Below, one piece after another: positions 36,265 through 43,806 of a stretch of DNA of 64,000 bases. The notes under the pieces are model-generated. The model was not told the DNA's origin. It was given only the letters and a program-made list of their open reading frames with translations, and ran no database searches. Each line of letters begins with the position of its first letter. Position 1 is the stretch's first letter. Origin of the DNA: Pelagerythrobacter marinus (GTDB lineage Bacteria; Pseudomonadota; Alphaproteobacteria; Sphingomonadales; Sphingomonadaceae); contig NZ_WTYO01000004.1 of NCBI RefSeq assembly GCF_009827515.1, forward strand, positions 1 to 64,000, in the 5' to 3' direction. Position numbers and translations under genes: made by a program.

Positions 36265-36933
36265 TCAGGCCAGGGCGGCGTCGCCGACGAAGGCATTGGT
36301 GCGCCGTTCGTGGCCGAAGGTGCTCGTCGGGCCGTGGCCGGGAATGAAGGTCACCTCGTCGCCCAGCGGCCAGAGCTTGCCGGTGATCGCGTCGATCAGG
36401 TCCTGGTGGTTGCCGCGCGGGAAATCGGTCCGCCCGATCGAACCCTTGAACAGGACATCGCCGACGATCGCGAAGCGGCTCGGCGCGTGGTGGAACACGA
36501 CGTGCCCCGGCGTGTGGCCGGGGCAGTGAATCACGTCCAGCGTGAGGTCGCCCACGGTCACCGTGTCGCCATCGTCGAGCCACCGGTCGGGCTCGAAGCT
36601 CCTTGCCTCCATGCCCCATTGCCGCCCGTCGTCGTCGAGCCGGGCGATCCAGAACCGGTCTTCCTCGTGCGGGCCCTCGATCGGCAGGCCCAGTTCCTGT
36701 GCCAGGACCCCGGCCTGCCCGCAGTGATCGAGGTGGCCGTGCGTGATCAGCAGCTTTTCCAGCGTCACCCCGGCCCTGGCCACCCCGGCCTTGAGCTTGT
36801 CGAGATCGCCGCCCGGATCGACCAGCGCCCCGCGCATCGTCCTGGTGCACCAGATCAGCGAACAGTTCTGCTGCAGGGGCGTGACGGGCATGATCGCGGC
36901 CCGCATCGGCGGCTGGGTATCACTATCGGTCAT
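36265..36933 (-). CDS. Metallo-beta-lactamase fold hydrolase, glyoxalase II-like
   Basis: 222 residues with THGHLDHCGQAG (zinc site), CPGHTPGHVVF and FIPGHGPTSTFG. The YcbL/GloC-like type hydrolyses S-lactoylglutathione or other thioesters. Cytoplasmic, no signal peptide. The ATG at 36933 gives the usual length; MRAAIMPVTPLQQN is where the conserved part starts. Confidence 0.9.
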   Translation of the reverse strand: MTDSDTQPPMRAAIMPVTPLQQNCSLIWCTRTMRGALVDPGGDLDKLKAGVARAGVTLEKLLITHGHLDHCGQAGVLAQELGLPIEGPHEEDRFWIARLDDDGRQWGMEARSFEPDRWLDDGDTVTVGDLTLDVIHCPGHTPGHVVFHHAPSRFAIVGDVLFKGSIGRTDFPRGNHQDLIDAITGKLWPLGDEVTFIPGHGPTSTFGHERRTNAFVGDAALA

Positions 36934-37078
36934 CTGCGCGAGATGGCGGGGAACAGGGCCGGTTGCAAGCGGCGCGTCGGCGCGGTTCCATCCTGCCCGG
37001 CGCCCGGCGGCCGGCCCCTCCGGCAGCCGCTGGCGCCGCTGCCACCTCCCCACCGCGAGTCGCCGGGGAGGGGCCGGC

Positions 37079-37720
37079 TCACACCCGCCCGCCCTTCCAC
37101 ACGACGCGGCCGATCACCTCGATCTCCTCGCGCGCGAGGTCGATCGGGGGATAGGCCTCGTTCTCGCTGACCAGCTTGACCCGGCCCGGCGCGGCCGCCT
37201 GGAGCCGCTTGACGTGGAGCGCGTCGCCGATCCGCACGACGTGGATCCCCTCCCCCCCGCGCTTGTGCCGGTCGACGAAGATCTCGTCGCCCGAGCGCAG
37301 GAGCGGCTCCATCGAATCGCCCTCGACCCGGATCGCGGTGAGATCGGCGCCTTCCAGCCCCATCTCGCGCAGCCAGCGGCGCGAGAAGCGGAAGGCGTCG
37401 AACGGGATTTCGCGCGCGCCGAGCGCCCCGGACCCGGCCGAGGCGTCGAGCGACAGCCGCGGCACCTCGATCCAGTCGCCCCGGACCGGCGCGGAAACTT
37501 GCGGATAGGATTTATCCTCCGGCGCGCCGAGGTCCGATTCGGGTACGCCGAAGAATTCGGCCAGGGTCCGCCGGTCGCGTTCCTCCAGCTTGCGCGGGCT
37601 GCCCTTGCGCACGAATTGCTGGAGGTAGGTGGGATTGCGGCCGATCAGGTGGGACAGGCCGGCCAGGCTCGCCCCGCCTTCGCGGGCAAGCTCCAGCAGG
37701 CGCTGGCGCGCGTCGCTCAT
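37079..37720 (-). CDS. S24 (LexA/CI-like) self-cleaving transcriptional repressor
   Basis: 213 residues: an N-terminal helix-turn-helix (about 5-40, ASLAGLSHLIGRNPTYLQQF) and a C-terminal S24 peptidase fold with nucleophile S136 (GDSMEP), general base K171 (HVKRL) and an Ala-Gly cleavage site at 95-96. All residues for RecA-stimulated autocleavage are present. The start at 37720 is the first ATG of the conserved domain; upstream in-frame sequence is antisense to a small gene. Direct repeats upstream are its likely operator. It may be a phage-type switch or an SOS-linked regulator. Confidence 0.88.
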   Translation of the reverse strand: MSDARQRLLELAREGGASLAGLSHLIGRNPTYLQQFVRKGSPRKLEERDRRTLAEFFGVPESDLGAPEDKSYPQVSAPVRGDWIEVPRLSLDASAGSGALGAREIPFDAFRFSRRWLREMGLEGADLTAIRVEGDSMEPLLRSGDEIFVDRHKRGGEGIHVVRIGDALHVKRLQAAAPGRVKLVSENEAYPPIDLAREEIEVIGRVVWKGGRV

Positions 37721-37749
37721 GCTGATGATCGCCCCGGTGACATTTTTCC

Positions 37750-37776
37750 TTCCTAGACGATGTATTTTTCCTAGAC
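37750..37776. promoter_or_regulatory. Direct repeats upstream of the S24 repressor, candidate operator
   Basis: TTCCTAGAC occurs at 37750-37758 and 37768-37776, 18 bases apart (nearly two helical turns, so the same face of the DNA), in an AT-rich island. They lie 30-56 bases before the repressor start and about 70-95 bases before the divergent small gene, so binding could control both. Confidence 0.5.
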
Positions 37777-37796
37777 AAGTAGGATTTGAAATGGAA

Positions 37797-37821
37797 CGAA
37801 TCGGGAACACCGCCCGATTCG
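37797..37821. repeat. Perfect 9-base inverted repeat before a small gene
   Basis: CGAATCGGG (37797-37805) and CCCGATTCG (37813-37821) with a 7-base loop, in the leader of the gene at 37845. It could be a protein operator or an RNA hairpin just ahead of the ribosome site GGGGAG. Confidence 0.6.
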
Positions 37822-37844
37822 CCACACCAGCCACGGGGAGAGCC

Positions 37845-38042
37845 ATGCTGATCCGATCCGTCGAGAAGTTCCTTCGCGCCCATGCCATCGCGCCCACCAG
37901 CTTCGGCCGCCTCGCCGCGCAGGACCCGCGCCTCGTCCTCGACCTGAGGAACGGGCGCGAGCCGCGCGGCGTCATGGAGGCGCGCATCCGCGGCTTCATG
38001 GCCGGGTACGAGGCCGCGCGGGAGACCGGCCGTGCTGCATGA
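37845..38042 (+). CDS. Small protein of unknown function, possible Cro-like partner
   Basis: 65 residues (MLIRSVEKFLRAHAIAPTSF opening, then DPRLVLDLRNGREPRGVMEA). The spacing of short helices and the Arg-rich stretch resemble a small helix-turn-helix protein, and short proteins with this pattern recur in sphingomonads as I recall, without assigned function. GGGGAG eight bases before the ATG decides the start; an earlier in-frame ATG at 37791 lies upstream of the hairpin. Divergent from the S24 repressor and overlapping the next gene by 11 bases. Confidence 0.6.
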   Translation: MLIRSVEKFLRAHAIAPTSFGRLAAQDPRLVLDLRNGREPRGVMEARIRGFMAGYEAARETGRAA

Positions 38043-38430
38043 TCGCCATCCCCCGCGGCGATCGCGCCCGCCCGAAACCCCGCGCCCGGCCCCGCGTCCG
38101 GCCCCGCGCCCGGTCCGGCGCACGAACGCCGACCGCCTGCGCGCCGCGCTGCGCGCGCTGGCCGCCGAGCAGGGCCAGGTCCGCCGCCACGCGGAGAAAG
38201 CCTGGGCCAGCATCACTTTCGAGGGTGCGCGCCACACGCTGGAAATCGACTTCGACGGGGCCGGGGCGGTCGCCGCGGCCGAGCATTTCATCGCCGAGTT
38301 GCCCGAGCACGAGTTCGCCATTCCCGGCCAGATCGTCGCCGAGGCCCGCGTGACGCGGGTCGATCACGCCCTGCTGCCGCATCCGCGCCTGTCGCTGGAA
38401 TGCGAGCTCCTGCTGCTGGAGGATGCATGA
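38032..38430 (+). CDS. Protein of unknown function
   Basis: 132 residues starting at GTG 38032, inside the end of the preceding small gene. A Pro/Arg-rich N-terminal 30 residues leads to a compact conserved-looking domain (KAWASITFEGARHTLEIDFD, then PEHEFAIPGQIVAEARV). No family recognised. Its overlap with the 65-residue gene suggests they are read together opposite the S24 repressor. Confidence 0.6.
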   Translation: MLHDRHPPRRSRPPETPRPAPRPAPRPVRRTNADRLRAALRALAAEQGQVRRHAEKAWASITFEGARHTLEIDFDGAGAVAAAEHFIAELPEHEFAIPGQIVAEARVTRVDHALLPHPRLSLECELLLLEDA

Positions 38431-38522
38431 TCACGCTCTATCCGCGCCGCCGGGCGCCCCGCGGGTGGATTCCCGCCCGCGCGCCGGCGTGCGCCCAGCC
38501 CCGGGTCCCGGCCCCGGCGCGA

Positions 38523-39968
38523 TCAGCCGCCGCGCCGGACGACGAGGTTGCGGATCTCGCTCATGTCCTCGATCGCGAAGCGGATCCCCTCGCGCCCGAG
38601 GCCCGAATCCTTGACCCCGCCGTAAGGCATGTTGTCCACGCGGTAGCTGGGCACGTCGTTGACGATCACCCCGCCGACTTCCAGCCGGTCCCAGGCGTCG
38701 AACATCCTGAAAAGGTCGCGGGTGAAGACCCCGGCCTGGAGGCCGAACTCGCTGCGGTTCACCTCGTCCAGCGCGGCATCGAAATCGGAAAACGGCTGCA
38801 GGATCGCGAGCGGGCCGAAGGCTTCCTCGTTCAGCGCGCGCGCGTCGCGATCGACGTTCTCGAGCAGGGTCGCCTCCAGCATGTTGCCTTCGCGCCCGCC
38901 GCCGCACAGCAGCCGCGCGCCGCCCTCGACCGCTTCGTCGATCCAGCCTTTCAGCCGGCAGGCCTCGTCCTCGGAGATCATCGGGCCGATAAAGGTTTCC
39001 CGGTCCTTCGGGTCGCCGGCCCTGAGCGTGCGGGTCTTCGCTACCAGCATGTCGCGAAAGCGGCCGTAGATGTCCTCGTGGATCAGGATACGCTGCACCC
39101 CGATGCAGCTCTGCCCCGACTGGTAGAAGGCGCCGAAGACGATCCGTTCCAGCGCATCGTCGAGATCGGCGTCGCGATCGACCACCACCGCGGCATTGCC
39201 GCCGAGTTCGAGCACGACCTTCTTCTTCCCCGCGCGCGCCTTCAGCGCCCAGCCGACCTTGGGCGAACCGGTGAAGCTGAGCAGTTTCAGCCGCTCGTCC
39301 TCGGTGAACAGGTCCGCCCCGTCGCGGCTGGCGGGAAGGATCGAGAACGCCCCTTCGGGCAGCATGTCGCATTCGGCCAGGACTTCGCCGACGATCAGCG
39401 CGCCGAGCGGGGTCTTGCTCGCCGGCTTCATCACGAAAGGGCAGCCGATGGCGATGGCCGGGGCGATCTTGTGCGCGGCGAGGTTCAGCGGGAAGTTGAA
39501 CGGCGAGATGAAGCTGCACGGCCCGATCGGGTATCGTTTCCACATCGACTGGTAGCCGCGGGCCCGCTCCGAGATGTCGAGCGGCATGACTTCGCCGTAA
39601 TTTCGGACCGCTTCCTCCGCCGCGATGCGGAACGTGTCGATCAGGCGGGTGACTTCGCCCTCGCTGTCGCGGATCGGCTTGCCGGCTTCGACGCACAGGG
39701 CATGGGCGAGTTCGTCGAAACGTTCGCGGAAGCGATCGACGCAGTGCTGCAGCACGGCCTGGCGCTCGAACGCGGCGAGGCGCGCCATCGGCCCCGCCGC
39801 GCGCACCGCCCCGGCAATCGCCGCATCGATGATCTCCGGCGTGGCGAGCGCGGTGCGAAAGGCGACCTCGCCGGAGTACTTGTCGGTCACGGCGAGATCG
39901 GCGTTCGGCTGCTGCGGCCGGTTGTTCAGGTAGAGCGGGTAAGTCTCGTGGAGCGTGGGCGTGGGCAT
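38523..39968 (-). CDS. NAD(P)-dependent aldehyde dehydrogenase family protein
   Basis: 481 residues of the ALDH superfamily: catalytic Cys in SGQSCIGVQRI, general-base Glu in LELGGNAAVV, cofactor Lys/Ser in VMKPASKTPLGA, and FTGSPKVG. It resembles the lactaldehyde/non-phosphorylating GAPDH-like branch; substrate not decidable. ATG 39968 has GGGGGAGGAGG upstream and starts at MPTPTLHETYP; an in-frame ATG at 39995 overlaps that site. Confidence 0.9.
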   Translation of the reverse strand: MPTPTLHETYPLYLNNRPQQPNADLAVTDKYSGEVAFRTALATPEIIDAAIAGAVRAAGPMARLAAFERQAVLQHCVDRFRERFDELAHALCVEAGKPIRDSEGEVTRLIDTFRIAAEEAVRNYGEVMPLDISERARGYQSMWKRYPIGPCSFISPFNFPLNLAAHKIAPAIAIGCPFVMKPASKTPLGALIVGEVLAECDMLPEGAFSILPASRDGADLFTEDERLKLLSFTGSPKVGWALKARAGKKKVVLELGGNAAVVVDRDADLDDALERIVFGAFYQSGQSCIGVQRILIHEDIYGRFRDMLVAKTRTLRAGDPKDRETFIGPMISEDEACRLKGWIDEAVEGGARLLCGGGREGNMLEATLLENVDRDARALNEEAFGPLAILQPFSDFDAALDEVNRSEFGLQAGVFTRDLFRMFDAWDRLEVGGVIVNDVPSYRVDNMPYGGVKDSGLGREGIRFAIEDMSEIRNLVVRRGG

Positions 39969-40032
39969 GGGAATCGGGTCCTCCTCCCCCAACAATCCCG
40001 CCGGCGGGCGAAAGGTCCGGCCCTGCCGCCCG

Positions 40033-40971
40033 TCAGTATCCGCGCGCGGGGTCGAAGATCGGCTCCAGCGGCTCGCCGGCGACGAACCGGTGGCAATTGG
40101 CCAGGAAGCGCTCGGCCGAACGGGCGAACATCTTCGATTGCGCCCGCCCGGAAAGGTGCATCGTCACATGGGCATTGTCGAGCCGCCACAGCGGGTGATC
40201 GGCGGGCAGCGGCTCGGGCGTCGTCACGTCGAGGAAGGCGCCGCCGATCCGCCGTTCCTCCAGCGCGGCGACAAGCGCGTCCTGGTCCACCACCGCGCCG
40301 CGCGCGATGTTCACCAGGACGGCATCCGCCTTCATCGCGGCGAGTTCGGTCGCGCCGATCATCGCGTCGGTTTCCGGCGTCGCGGGCACGGCCAGGATCA
40401 CCCAGTCGAACTCGCCCAGCCGCGCGCGCCATTCGTCGGGGCCCAGCACCCCTTCCCCACCCGAACGGCGGACGACCGATACCTCGACCCCGAAGGCTTC
40501 CAGCCGTGGCCTGATCAACCGGCCGATCGCGCCATAGCCCAGCAGCAGCGCCCGGCTGCCCGCCAGTTCGCGCTTGCCCGGCGAATCGGCCAGCCATTCG
40601 CGCCGGTCCTGCGCGCGCACGACCTCGCGGTAGCCCTTGGCCATGGTCAGCATCCCCATCGCGACATATTCGGCGATCGTGATCGCGTTGATCCCCGCGC
40701 CATTGGTGATCGTGACCCCGCGCCGCTGCAGCAGGTCGAGCGGCAGGAAATCGAGCCCGGCGTAGATCGAGCTGAGCCAGCGCAGCTTCTCCGCCCGCCG
40801 GACCGCCTCGGCCATCGGCTCTTTCGCGTCGAGGTCGAACCAGCCGATCTCCGCCTCGGGCGCAAGCGCGTGAAGCTCCTCGACCGAGGTGTACCAGCGC
40901 GGCTCGATCCCCGCCGGCAACTTGCCCTCCACCAACGGCCGGACAAGCCCGGATAGCACGGCAACGGTCAT
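40033..40971 (-). CDS. D-2-hydroxyacid dehydrogenase
   Basis: 312 residues. NAD-binding glycine motif LLGYGAIGRLI, catalytic Arg in NIARGAVVDQ, Glu in TTPEPLPADHPLW and His in TMHLSG. GyaR/ghrA-like enzymes reduce glyoxylate, hydroxypyruvate or similar 2-oxoacids. Its ATG overlaps the stop of the DUF559 gene by four bases, so translation could be coupled to it; 64 bases downstream on the same strand is the aldehyde dehydrogenase. Confidence 0.9.
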   Translation of the reverse strand: MTVAVLSGLVRPLVEGKLPAGIEPRWYTSVEELHALAPEAEIGWFDLDAKEPMAEAVRRAEKLRWLSSIYAGLDFLPLDLLQRRGVTITNGAGINAITIAEYVAMGMLTMAKGYREVVRAQDRREWLADSPGKRELAGSRALLLGYGAIGRLIRPRLEAFGVEVSVVRRSGGEGVLGPDEWRARLGEFDWVILAVPATPETDAMIGATELAAMKADAVLVNIARGAVVDQDALVAALEERRIGGAFLDVTTPEPLPADHPLWRLDNAHVTMHLSGRAQSKMFARSAERFLANCHRFVAGEPLEPIFDPARGY

Positions 40972-41450
40972 CGGCTTCGCTCCTTCGGTTCGTTTGCGGG
41001 TGGACCGGCGCTCAAGTCCTCCCCATCGACTTGCGATGGGGAGGTGGCATCGCGCAGCGATGACGGAGGGGCCTTCTTCCCCATCGCCATCAGCCGTTCC
41101 TCCACCAAGGCCAGAATTCCTTCGGCAACCTGCACCGCGTCGGTCATCACCTCTCTGGCAGGAATGCGAAGCGTTTCGACCCGGCGCTCGCGCAGCCAAG
41201 CGTCGCGATCTTCGTCGCGAGCAGGCCTGTCGCCCATGTCGTGCGCCAGGCCGTCGATTTCGATCGCAAGGTTGGCCCGCGCGCAGAAGAAATCGAGAGC
41301 ATATGGACCGGCGGCGTGCTGCTTGCGGAAACGAATGCCGCGCGGCGAGCCGCGTAACTGCTGCCACAGGAGTATTTCCGGCAGCGACATTTCACGGCGC
41401 AGGCGTTTCGCGCGCGCGACGGTGCGTTTGGGTTTGGCGGGGCGGTTCAA
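40968..41450 (-). CDS. DUF559 endonuclease-domain protein
   Basis: DUF559 belongs to the PD-(D/E)XK/VSR-like nuclease superfamily. The core (about 12-120) has RRAKRLRRE-type basic start, MSLPEILLWQQLRG, ADF-type strand LDFFC with D53, and IEIDG with E64 and D66. I chose the TTG at 41450, nine bases after GGAGG; the open frame continues to 41498 and an ATG at 41390 would remove the basic helix. Residues about 128-148 are translated from the flanking repeat. The stop overlaps the hydroxyacid dehydrogenase start. No function proven for the family. Confidence 0.8.
   Translation of the reverse strand: MNRPAKPKRTVARAKRLRREMSLPEILLWQQLRGSPRGIRFRKQHAAGPYALDFFCARANLAIEIDGLAHDMGDRPARDEDRDAWLRERRVETLRIPAREVMTDAVQVAEGILALVEERLMAMGKKAPPSSLRDATSPSQVDGEDLSAGPPANEPKERSR
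41017..41075. repeat. DUF559-associated repeat, copy A
   Basis: TCCTCCCCATCGACTTGCG hairpin arm, its partner ATGGGGAGGTGGCATCGC and the end GACGGAGGGGCCTT. Plus-strand orientation. It lies inside the 3' end of the DUF559 gene, encoding its C-terminal tail. Confidence 0.85.
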
Positions 41451-41512
41451 GGCCCCCTCCACCACTCGCTTCGCGAGCGGTCCCCCTCCCCATCGCAAGA
41501 CGATGGGGAGGA
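41449..41512. repeat. DUF559-associated repeat, copy B (inverted)
   Basis: Same element in opposite orientation to copies A and C: starts AAGGCCCCCTCCACCACTCG and ends with the CTCCCCATCG/CGATGGGGAG hairpin. It lies immediately upstream of the DUF559 start and supplies its ribosome site (GGAGG on the minus strand). Confidence 0.85.
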
Positions 41513-41532
41513 CTGGTCCCGGCCTCGATCGT

Positions 41533-41594
41533 TCCTCCCCAACGACTTGCGTTGGGGAGGTGACAGCCGCCCAAGCGGCTGACGGAGGGGCCTT
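41533..41594. repeat. DUF559-associated repeat, copy C
   Basis: TCCTCCCCAACGACTTGCG with partner GTTGGGGAGGTGACAGCC and end GACGGAGGGGCCTT; plus orientation as copy A. The hairpin arms carry compensating changes relative to copy A (ATCG/CGAT versus AACG/CGTT), so the fold is conserved while the sequence varies. It abuts the cysS stop. Confidence 0.85.
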
Positions 41595-41597
41595 CCC

Positions 41598-43043
41598 TCA
41601 CAGCTTCCAGTCCCAGCCGAGCGGATCGCCGTCCATTACCTCCACGCCTTTCGCGGACAGTTCGTCGCGGATCGCGTCGGAAGTCGTGAAATCCTTGGCC
41701 GCGCGCGCTTCCTTGCGGCGGATCAGTTCGGCCTCGATTTCCTCTTCGGTGATGGTCGCGCCCTGCGGCCGCAGCCGCAAGTCGTCGCGCGAGAGGTCGA
41801 GCAGGCCGAGGCCGAGCACCGCGTCCATCTCCTCGATCACCGCGCGCTTCGCGCCGGCATCGACTTTCTTGACCGCGAGCGCCTCTTCCAGCGCGACGAG
41901 CGCGATCGGGGTGTTCAGGTCATCGGCCATGGCGGCGGCGAATTTCTCGCGCATCGGGGCGAACCTGGGATGGTCGGGAGCGCCCGGGGCGGCATCCTTC
42001 AGCCGCTCGACCGCCATGACGATCCGCTTCAGGCGCGTCATTGCGGCGCCCAGCCCTTCCCAGCTGAATTCCAGCTCGCTGCGGTAATGCGCCTGGAGGC
42101 ACATCATCCGGTAGGCGAGCGGGTGGTAGCCCCTGTCGATCAGCAGTTGCAGCCGCAGGAACTCGCCCGACGACTTGCTCATCTTGCCGCTGCGCTCGAC
42201 CAGGAAGTTGTTGTGCATCCAGATCTTCGCGCCCGAATTGGTCGCCTGCGACAGCCCGCCGCAGCCGCAGAAGGCCTGGTTCTGCGCGATTTCGTTCGGG
42301 TGGTGGATCTCGCGGTGATCGATCCCGCCGGTGTGGATGTCGAACGGGAAGCCGAGCAGCTTTTCGCCCATGACCGAGCATTCGAGATGCCAGCCCGGCG
42401 CGCCCCTGCCCCACGGCGAATCCCATTCCATCTGCCGCCTTTCGCCCGGCGGCGTCTTGCGCCAGATCGCGAAATCGGCCGGATTGCGCTTGCCCTCGAC
42501 CGTCTCGATCCGGCCTTCGCCTTCTTCGGTGACCGCGCGGGCCAGCCTTCCATAATCCTCGACGGTCGACACGTCGAAGTAGAGCCCGCTGTCGAGCTCG
42601 TAGCAGTGCCGGTCGGCGATCGACTTCGCGAAATCGATCATCTCGTCGATATAGTCGGTCGCCACCGACCACTTGGCAGGTTCGCGGATGTTGAGCGCCT
42701 TCACGTCGGCCCAGTAGGCCTCGGTATAGTGCTTCGCGATGTCCCAGATGGACTGGGCCTTTTCCGCGGCCATCTTCTCCATCTTGTCCTCGCCCGCGTC
42801 GCCGTCGTCGGTCAGGTGGCCGACATCGGTGATGTTGATCACGTGGGTCAGGTCGTAACCCTTCCACGAGAGCGTGCGGCCGAGCACGTCGGCGAAGACA
42901 TAGGCGCGCATGTTGCCGATATGCGGGTAATTGTAGACCGTCGGCCCGCAGGAATAGACGCGCGCCTCGCCGGGATGGACGGGAACGAATTCCTCAAGCT
43001 CGCGGGTGAGCGAGTTGAACAGCATGAGCGGCGTTTCGGTCAT
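41598..43043 (-). CDS. cysS: Cysteinyl-tRNA synthetase
   Basis: 481 residues, class I synthetase: C32 and the HIGN signature (41-44) in SCGPTVYNYPHIGN, further zinc ligands in HLECSVMG and GGIDHREIHHPNE, and KMSKS in ERSGKMSKSSGEF. Charges tRNA-Cys. Its promoter has the leaderless layout, and a repeat lies directly after the stop. Confidence 0.97.
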   Translation of the reverse strand: MTETPLMLFNSLTRELEEFVPVHPGEARVYSCGPTVYNYPHIGNMRAYVFADVLGRTLSWKGYDLTHVINITDVGHLTDDGDAGEDKMEKMAAEKAQSIWDIAKHYTEAYWADVKALNIREPAKWSVATDYIDEMIDFAKSIADRHCYELDSGLYFDVSTVEDYGRLARAVTEEGEGRIETVEGKRNPADFAIWRKTPPGERRQMEWDSPWGRGAPGWHLECSVMGEKLLGFPFDIHTGGIDHREIHHPNEIAQNQAFCGCGGLSQATNSGAKIWMHNNFLVERSGKMSKSSGEFLRLQLLIDRGYHPLAYRMMCLQAHYRSELEFSWEGLGAAMTRLKRIVMAVERLKDAAPGAPDHPRFAPMREKFAAAMADDLNTPIALVALEEALAVKKVDAGAKRAVIEEMDAVLGLGLLDLSRDDLRLRPQGATITEEEIEAELIRRKEARAAKDFTTSDAIRDELSAKGVEVMDGDPLGWDWKL

Positions 43044-43050
43044 GGCGAGC

Positions 43051-43078
43051 CTGATACAGTCGCGTCACCGCAGCGCAA
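43051..43078 (-). promoter_or_regulatory. Predicted cysS promoter, leaderless layout
   Basis: Minus strand TTGCGC (43073-43078), 16-base spacer, TATCAG (43051-43056), then 7 bases to the ATG at 43043. No ribosome site lies between. Confidence 0.5.
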
Positions 43079-43100
43079 GCCGCGAGCGGGGGGGCGGGGA

Positions 43101-43772
43101 TTACCAGCCTTCCCAGCGCAAGCTCTCTTCCAGCGGCGCGCGGGCGACCGGGAAACGGTTCACCGGCGCATCCGGGTCGCGATAGCCGACGGCAAGACCG
43201 CAGAAGAACGTGTGATCGGCGGGGATATCGACCACCTCGCGGATCTGCGGGGAATAGACCGCCCAGGCTTCCTGCGCGCAGGAATCGAGCCCTTCTTCGC
43301 GCAGGAGCAGCATGATCGTCTGCAGCCACATGCCGATATCGCTCCATTGCGGCGGGCCCATGTATCGCGGGGTGTGGACCAGCATCAGCACCGGCGCCCC
43401 GAAAGCGCGGAAATTGTTGGCGAACCAGGCCAGGCGCTGCGCCTTGTCCTCGCGCGCGATCTCGAGCGCGCCGTACATGTCCTCCCCCACCCCGCGGCGG
43501 CGCGCTTCGTAGGGGCCGTCGAGTCCGGGCGGATAGATGTGGTACTCGGGCGCATGGGCGGCGCGCCCCTTGGGAAACTCCCGCGCGATCCGGTCGAACA
43601 GGCGCTGCATCGGCGCGCCCGTCAGCACGATCCCGTGCCACGGCTGCGTGTTCCCGCCCGACGGCGCGCGCTGCGCTTTTTCAAGAATGCGGGTGAGCGT
43701 CTCGCGATCGACCGGCTTGTCGAGAAACGCACGCACCGAGCGGCGCGAGCGGACGGCTTCGGTCATGGTCAT
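43101..43772 (-). CDS. Nitroreductase family protein
   Basis: 223 residues with the FMN-binding start RSRRSVRAFLDKPVDRETL and RAPSGGNTQPWHGIV. Different subgroup from the RutE-like gene at 5.9 kb. The C-terminal FFCGLAVGYRDPDAPVN fits the NfsA/NfnB-like oxidoreductases that use NAD(P)H; substrate unknown. It ends 57 bases upstream of cysS on the same strand. Confidence 0.9.
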   Translation of the reverse strand: MTMTEAVRSRRSVRAFLDKPVDRETLTRILEKAQRAPSGGNTQPWHGIVLTGAPMQRLFDRIAREFPKGRAAHAPEYHIYPPGLDGPYEARRRGVGEDMYGALEIAREDKAQRLAWFANNFRAFGAPVLMLVHTPRYMGPPQWSDIGMWLQTIMLLLREEGLDSCAQEAWAVYSPQIREVVDIPADHTFFCGLAVGYRDPDAPVNRFPVARAPLEESLRWEGW

Positions 43773-43806
43773 TCGGCTCCCCCCTTTGCCGGCCCCCTCG
43801 CCCGGG

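Noticed and set aside
37044-37075. Further copy of the DUF559-associated repeat (CTCCCC..GGGGAGGGGCC)
   Set aside because: Only a short hairpin and the GGGGCC end match; too little to call a copy, though it may be a decayed one.
38427-40514. Plus-strand frame starting right after the 132-residue gene
   Set aside because: After a few codons it is simply antisense to the aldehyde dehydrogenase and has no family features.
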